Below are positions 52,295 through 54,436 of a stretch of DNA of 54,436 bases, one piece after another; within the stretch, counting starts at the first letter, position 1; each line of letters begins with the position of its first letter. Below the pieces are notes generated by a model, which was given only the letters and a program-made list of their open reading frames with translations, had not been told where the DNA came from and did no database searches. This DNA is from Methanobacteriota archaeon (GTDB taxonomy: Archaea > Thermoplasmatota > Poseidoniia > Poseidoniales > Poseidoniaceae). Both the position numbers and the translations under genes were made by a program. The DNA lies in assembly GCA_949514915.1 (NCBI GenBank), contig CATFLP010000047.1:1-54436 (forward strand). Direction: 5' to 3'.

Positions 52295-52945
52295 ATGTCT
52301 CACAATCACTTTACACTGTTGACTTCAGGGTGTTTTATCAATATGAGTCAAATTCACATTTCGGGAAGTCCTGGTTCAGGGAAAACAAGCATTTGTTTGA
52401 TGAAATCGAATGAAATATTGTCTGTAGGTGGCAGAGTATTCTGGATTTCAAACAAACTTGATTCCGTTAGGTTTTCACAAATAATGGAAAATATACCTAT
52501 TCAAAATGCTTCTAAATTCCATTCAATGGAATTCTCAGACAGTTCAGCAGAATTCATAACAAAAGATATGAATAGTTTCGACCAAGCTATTAATCAATTA
52601 ATAATCATGTCTGCACAACTCCTCACAACCAAACTTATTGTGATTGACGGGTGGGATTATGGAATTAATTCACAAAACAATGGAAGGCTTACTAAAATAA
52701 AAGAGTTGAAGAATTTATGCGATAAAAATAACATTCAATTATACCTTACATCACAGTCATATGAAGATGCTAGTAATAATTCTGAAAAATATAGAATAAG
52801 ATCCAAAACAAAATTTGAAAATATGGGATTTGAAAATTGGTTAATAACTCCTCATGATAAATCAGACTCATTGCGACTTTTAATAAAAGATAAAGAAGAA
52901 TTAATTTTCAAAATGGTTAATGAGGGTATTGAATACATTGAATAA
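52295..52945 (+). CDS. RadB-like RecA-superfamily ATPase
   Basis: P-loop ATPase of the RecA superfamily, 216 aa. Walker A GSPGSGKTSI lies at about residues 24-33 and Walker B LIVIDGWD near 114-121. Length and the pattern around Walker A (SQIHISGSPGSGKT) suggest RadB, the archaeal recombinase paralogue. Upstream of Walker A the usual TGC..LD..LGGG-type sequence is eroded to LLTSGCFINM, so this copy is divergent. ATG 52295 is used; an internal ATG at 52343 (MSQIHISG) is an alternative start that would remove the eroded region. The second start would also leave more room for a promoter, because the gap to the opposing gene is only 33 bases. Confidence 0.72.
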   Translation: MSHNHFTLLTSGCFINMSQIHISGSPGSGKTSICLMKSNEILSVGGRVFWISNKLDSVRFSQIMENIPIQNASKFHSMEFSDSSAEFITKDMNSFDQAINQLIIMSAQLLTTKLIVIDGWDYGINSQNNGRLTKIKELKNLCDKNNIQLYLTSQSYEDASNNSEKYRIRSKTKFENMGFENWLITPHDKSDSLRLLIKDKEELIFKMVNEGIEYIE

Positions 52946-53221
52946 TTATTCTCTGTATTCTAGTCCTTGTGACTCCGCAGCATCCTCGAGTAATTTTTCC
53001 ATTTGTTCTAAATCATCAGAAGTAGGTTCATCATAACGCCCATCATTTTCTATAGAGCCTTTTATTGAATCACTACCTGCAATAGCGGGACTATTTTCTT
53101 CAATATACTTCTCCCTATTCGATTTTACTCTATTATACATCCATGCTGCCATTAATAAAAATAATAATGTAAATAAAATATAGACGTATTCCATTTGTAC
53201 TGCCATGAGTACTCGTCTCAT
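52946..53221 (-). CDS. Small single-span membrane protein with acidic tail, unknown
   Basis: A 91-aa protein with an N-terminal hydrophobic segment (about residues 12-28, YVYILFTLLFLLMAAWMY) and an acidic soluble C-terminus (DDLEQMEKLLEDAAE). No motif is recognised. Three in-frame ATGs (53221, 53206, 53194) make the start uncertain. It lies downstream of TiaS on the same strand (25 bases) and its stop directly abuts that of the RadB-like gene. Confidence 0.68.
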   Translation of the reverse strand: MRRVLMAVQMEYVYILFTLLFLLMAAWMYNRVKSNREKYIEENSPAIAGSDSIKGSIENDGRYDEPTSDDLEQMEKLLEDAAESQGLEYRE

Positions 53222-53246
53222 CTAAAGGTGAAAAAATTATCTGAAA

Positions 53247-54436
53247 TTATTGCCTATTCAATGGCTTTGCTAAATGCCTTCTTTCAGATGAATACGGTTC
53301 AACCCAAGATTCAGTCAAGAATTTCTCTCCTTCCCATAAACGTGGGAAATTTTGCTTACAGATTTCGCACCTTAGAGCTTGATTTTTACCTGCAGATTTT
53401 AATTTATTGCCGCAATGACACTTTGGTCTTTTAAGTTCTCTAGGTGCTCCCTGAACTAATTTCAACCGTTCTAAATGAATTTCTCCAGATGGTGATTTTA
53501 AACCTTGCCATGAGATTATATCTCCCTTTTTCAATAAATTAGCTAATTTATTTAATGGGCCTGATTCTGAAAATGCAATTAGTACAAATTTGCCAAATAT
53601 TGGCTTAATCGCTTCCACTTCTATAATGGCATGCCCCCCTCTATTGATAACTAAATCCGAAATAATTCTCCCTTCATAACTATGTTCTAGATGATCTCCC
53701 GTTGCCTGATTAGTACGCCAAATTTGAAATGTTTCACAAATTTCATTTTCTTCAAATGACTGTAAATAATAGTGTGCCTTTTCTAACTCTATTGGGCATT
53801 CGGACCTTATCCCGTATAATACAGGGCAGGGAGTATTGGGTGCAATCAATATTTTTTTGGAATTAGGGTCTCTACTTAATATTGTATTCTTATATTTTTC
53901 AACCATAGATTTTACTGAATTATTTGTAATTTTACGTTTTTTTGAAATATTCTCATTTTTTCTATATGAAATTAATTCCCATGTATGATCATTTAATCCA
54001 ACCCAAGATATTGCTGCTAAAGCACCTATTAATCCACTATTTTTATCTGGAGTACTCCAAATTCTAACATTATCATTATTTGAAATTATAGACCTTGCAT
54101 AATTAAGCTCTATATTACTTCTTACAGCTAACCAATAAAATTCAGGAAATTGTACTCTTGAATAAATGAGGCACGGTTCGGGAGCCACCTGTTCTCTTTT
54201 CGAATGATGGCTATTTATGACTTTAAATTTTGAAATCTTTTTAATTAAATCTTTGAACCATGTATCTAAAAATTGGAAAAGTAAATGCTCATCTTCTTTT
54301 TGCAATTCTATTTTTGTTGCTAGTGCTGCATTTCCTCTTGTTCTCTTTGAGGCAAAGGGCCATAACCTGACTAATCTAGAATCTGTTGGAACTTCCCATG
54401 GAGCTCCCTCATTACTTAACCTTCTTAATTCACTAA
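53247..54436 (-). CDS. tiaS: tRNA-Ile2 agmatinylcytidine synthetase TiaS, 5' end beyond window
   Basis: ATP-dependent enzyme that joins agmatine to C34 of tRNA-Ile2 so it reads AUA, specific to archaea. The ORF track begins at an internal TTG (54305), but the reading frame continues upstream to the window end with PTDSRLVRLWPFASKRTRGN, which aligns with the family pattern RLVRLNPN.P.KTRGN. The gene is thus truncated on its 5' side by the window edge, missing roughly 40 residues including the usual GIDDTDS start. Other blocks are NTPCPVLYGIRSE, IWRTNQATGDHL and an OB-fold and zinc region near the C-terminus (CHCGNKL and CEICKQNFPRLWEG). Pro-Phe-Ala replaces the Asn-Pro part of the RLNPN motif, a small divergence. 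Confidence 0.93.
   Translation of the reverse strand, partial: SELRRLSNEGAPWEVPTDSRLVRLWPFASKRTRGNAALATKIELQKEDEHLLFQFLDTWFKDLIKKISKFKVINSHHSKREQVAPEPCLIYSRVQFPEFYWLAVRSNIELNYARSIISNNDNVRIWSTPDKNSGLIGALAAISWVGLNDHTWELISYRKNENISKKRKITNNSVKSMVEKYKNTILSRDPNSKKILIAPNTPCPVLYGIRSECPIELEKAHYYLQSFEENEICETFQIWRTNQATGDHLEHSYEGRIISDLVINRGGHAIIEVEAIKPIFGKFVLIAFSESGPLNKLANLLKKGDIISWQGLKSPSGEIHLERLKLVQGAPRELKRPKCHCGNKLKSAGKNQALRCEICKQNFPRLWEGEKFLTESWVEPYSSERRHLAKPLNRQ

Noticed and set aside
54303-54305. TTG start for TiaS given by the ORF track
   Set aside because: The frame is open to the window edge and the upstream residues match the conserved TiaS N-terminal region, so the gene is truncated by the window and not started here.
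1-54436. tRNA, rRNA, CRISPR array or mobile element
   Set aside because: No T-loop-like ggttcgaatcc signature, no rRNA-like block, no regularly spaced repeats, no transposase or integrase motif was noticed, and no gap is longer than about 155 bases. A covariance-model search was not possible.

Overview
This window looks like a compact, AT-rich chromosome segment from a planktonic euryarchaeon. The best guess is a Thermoplasmatota lineage such as Marine Group II (Poseidoniales) or Marine Group III. The archaeal assignment rests on gene content: PAN ATPase and proteasome alpha, PriS primase, the Rrp4/Rrp41/Rrp42 exosome with SBDS, Pcc1 and prefoldin beta, aEF2 with Dph6, eL43, MBF1, Tsr3, TiaS, archaeal-type ProRS and a geranylgeranyl-type prenyl synthase. 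Bacterial-like additions such as a YdeP-type molybdoenzyme, Ni-SOD, an OPT transporter and type I IPP isomerase fit surface-ocean archaea. The lineage is inferred and would need a marker-gene tree.

Layout. 1-10.6 kb: 5'-truncated YdeP-like oxidoreductase, HesB/IscA protein, unknown multispan protein, Ni-SOD protease (SodX) and Ni-SOD, phosphoglycerate dehydrogenase-like protein, split formiminotransferase and cyclodeaminase, PAN, MBF1-Tsr3, CNNM-type membrane protein. 10.7-19.6 kb: MetRS; then a minus-strand cluster (half-length deoxyhypusine-hydroxylase-like HEAT protein, small His/Cys protein, PriS, polyproline protein, RDD-like membrane protein); then a large surface protein. 19.6-36.5 kb: P-type Ca2+/Mn2+-like ATPase, OPT transporter, split transketolase with transaldolase, ProRS, CoaBC, an actin of MreB/MamK type beside a TerB/zinc-ribbon protein and a thiolase, KptA, isopentenyl phosphate kinase. 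36.5-43 kb: type I IDI and prenyl synthase, aEF2-uS7-uS12 on the minus strand, a UbiD-family decarboxylase. 43-54.4 kb: TPR-like proteins and a NUDIX enzyme, then the archaeal exosome/proteasome superoperon (psmA-SBDS-rrp4-rrp41-rrp42-eL43-pcc1-pfdB), Dph6, PurB, a RadB-like ATPase, and a TiaS gene that runs off the right edge.

How genes work together. IPK, IDI, GGPP synthase and a UbiD decarboxylase lie within about 7.3 kb and fit the last steps of the archaeal modified mevalonate route to lipid precursors. aEF2 and Dph6 are substrate and enzyme for diphthamide. The DOHH-like protein may act on aIF5A, which helps ribosomes through polyproline, and a protein with eight PPPP tracts is encoded three genes downstream. 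The exosome, SBDS, KEOPS Pcc1, prefoldin and proteasome genes form the known archaeal RNA/protein quality-control neighbourhood.

No tRNA, rRNA, CRISPR array, insertion sequence or integrase was seen. No intergenic gap exceeds about 155 bases. All twelve convergent gene pairs end within 8 bases of overlap or 6 bases of gap.
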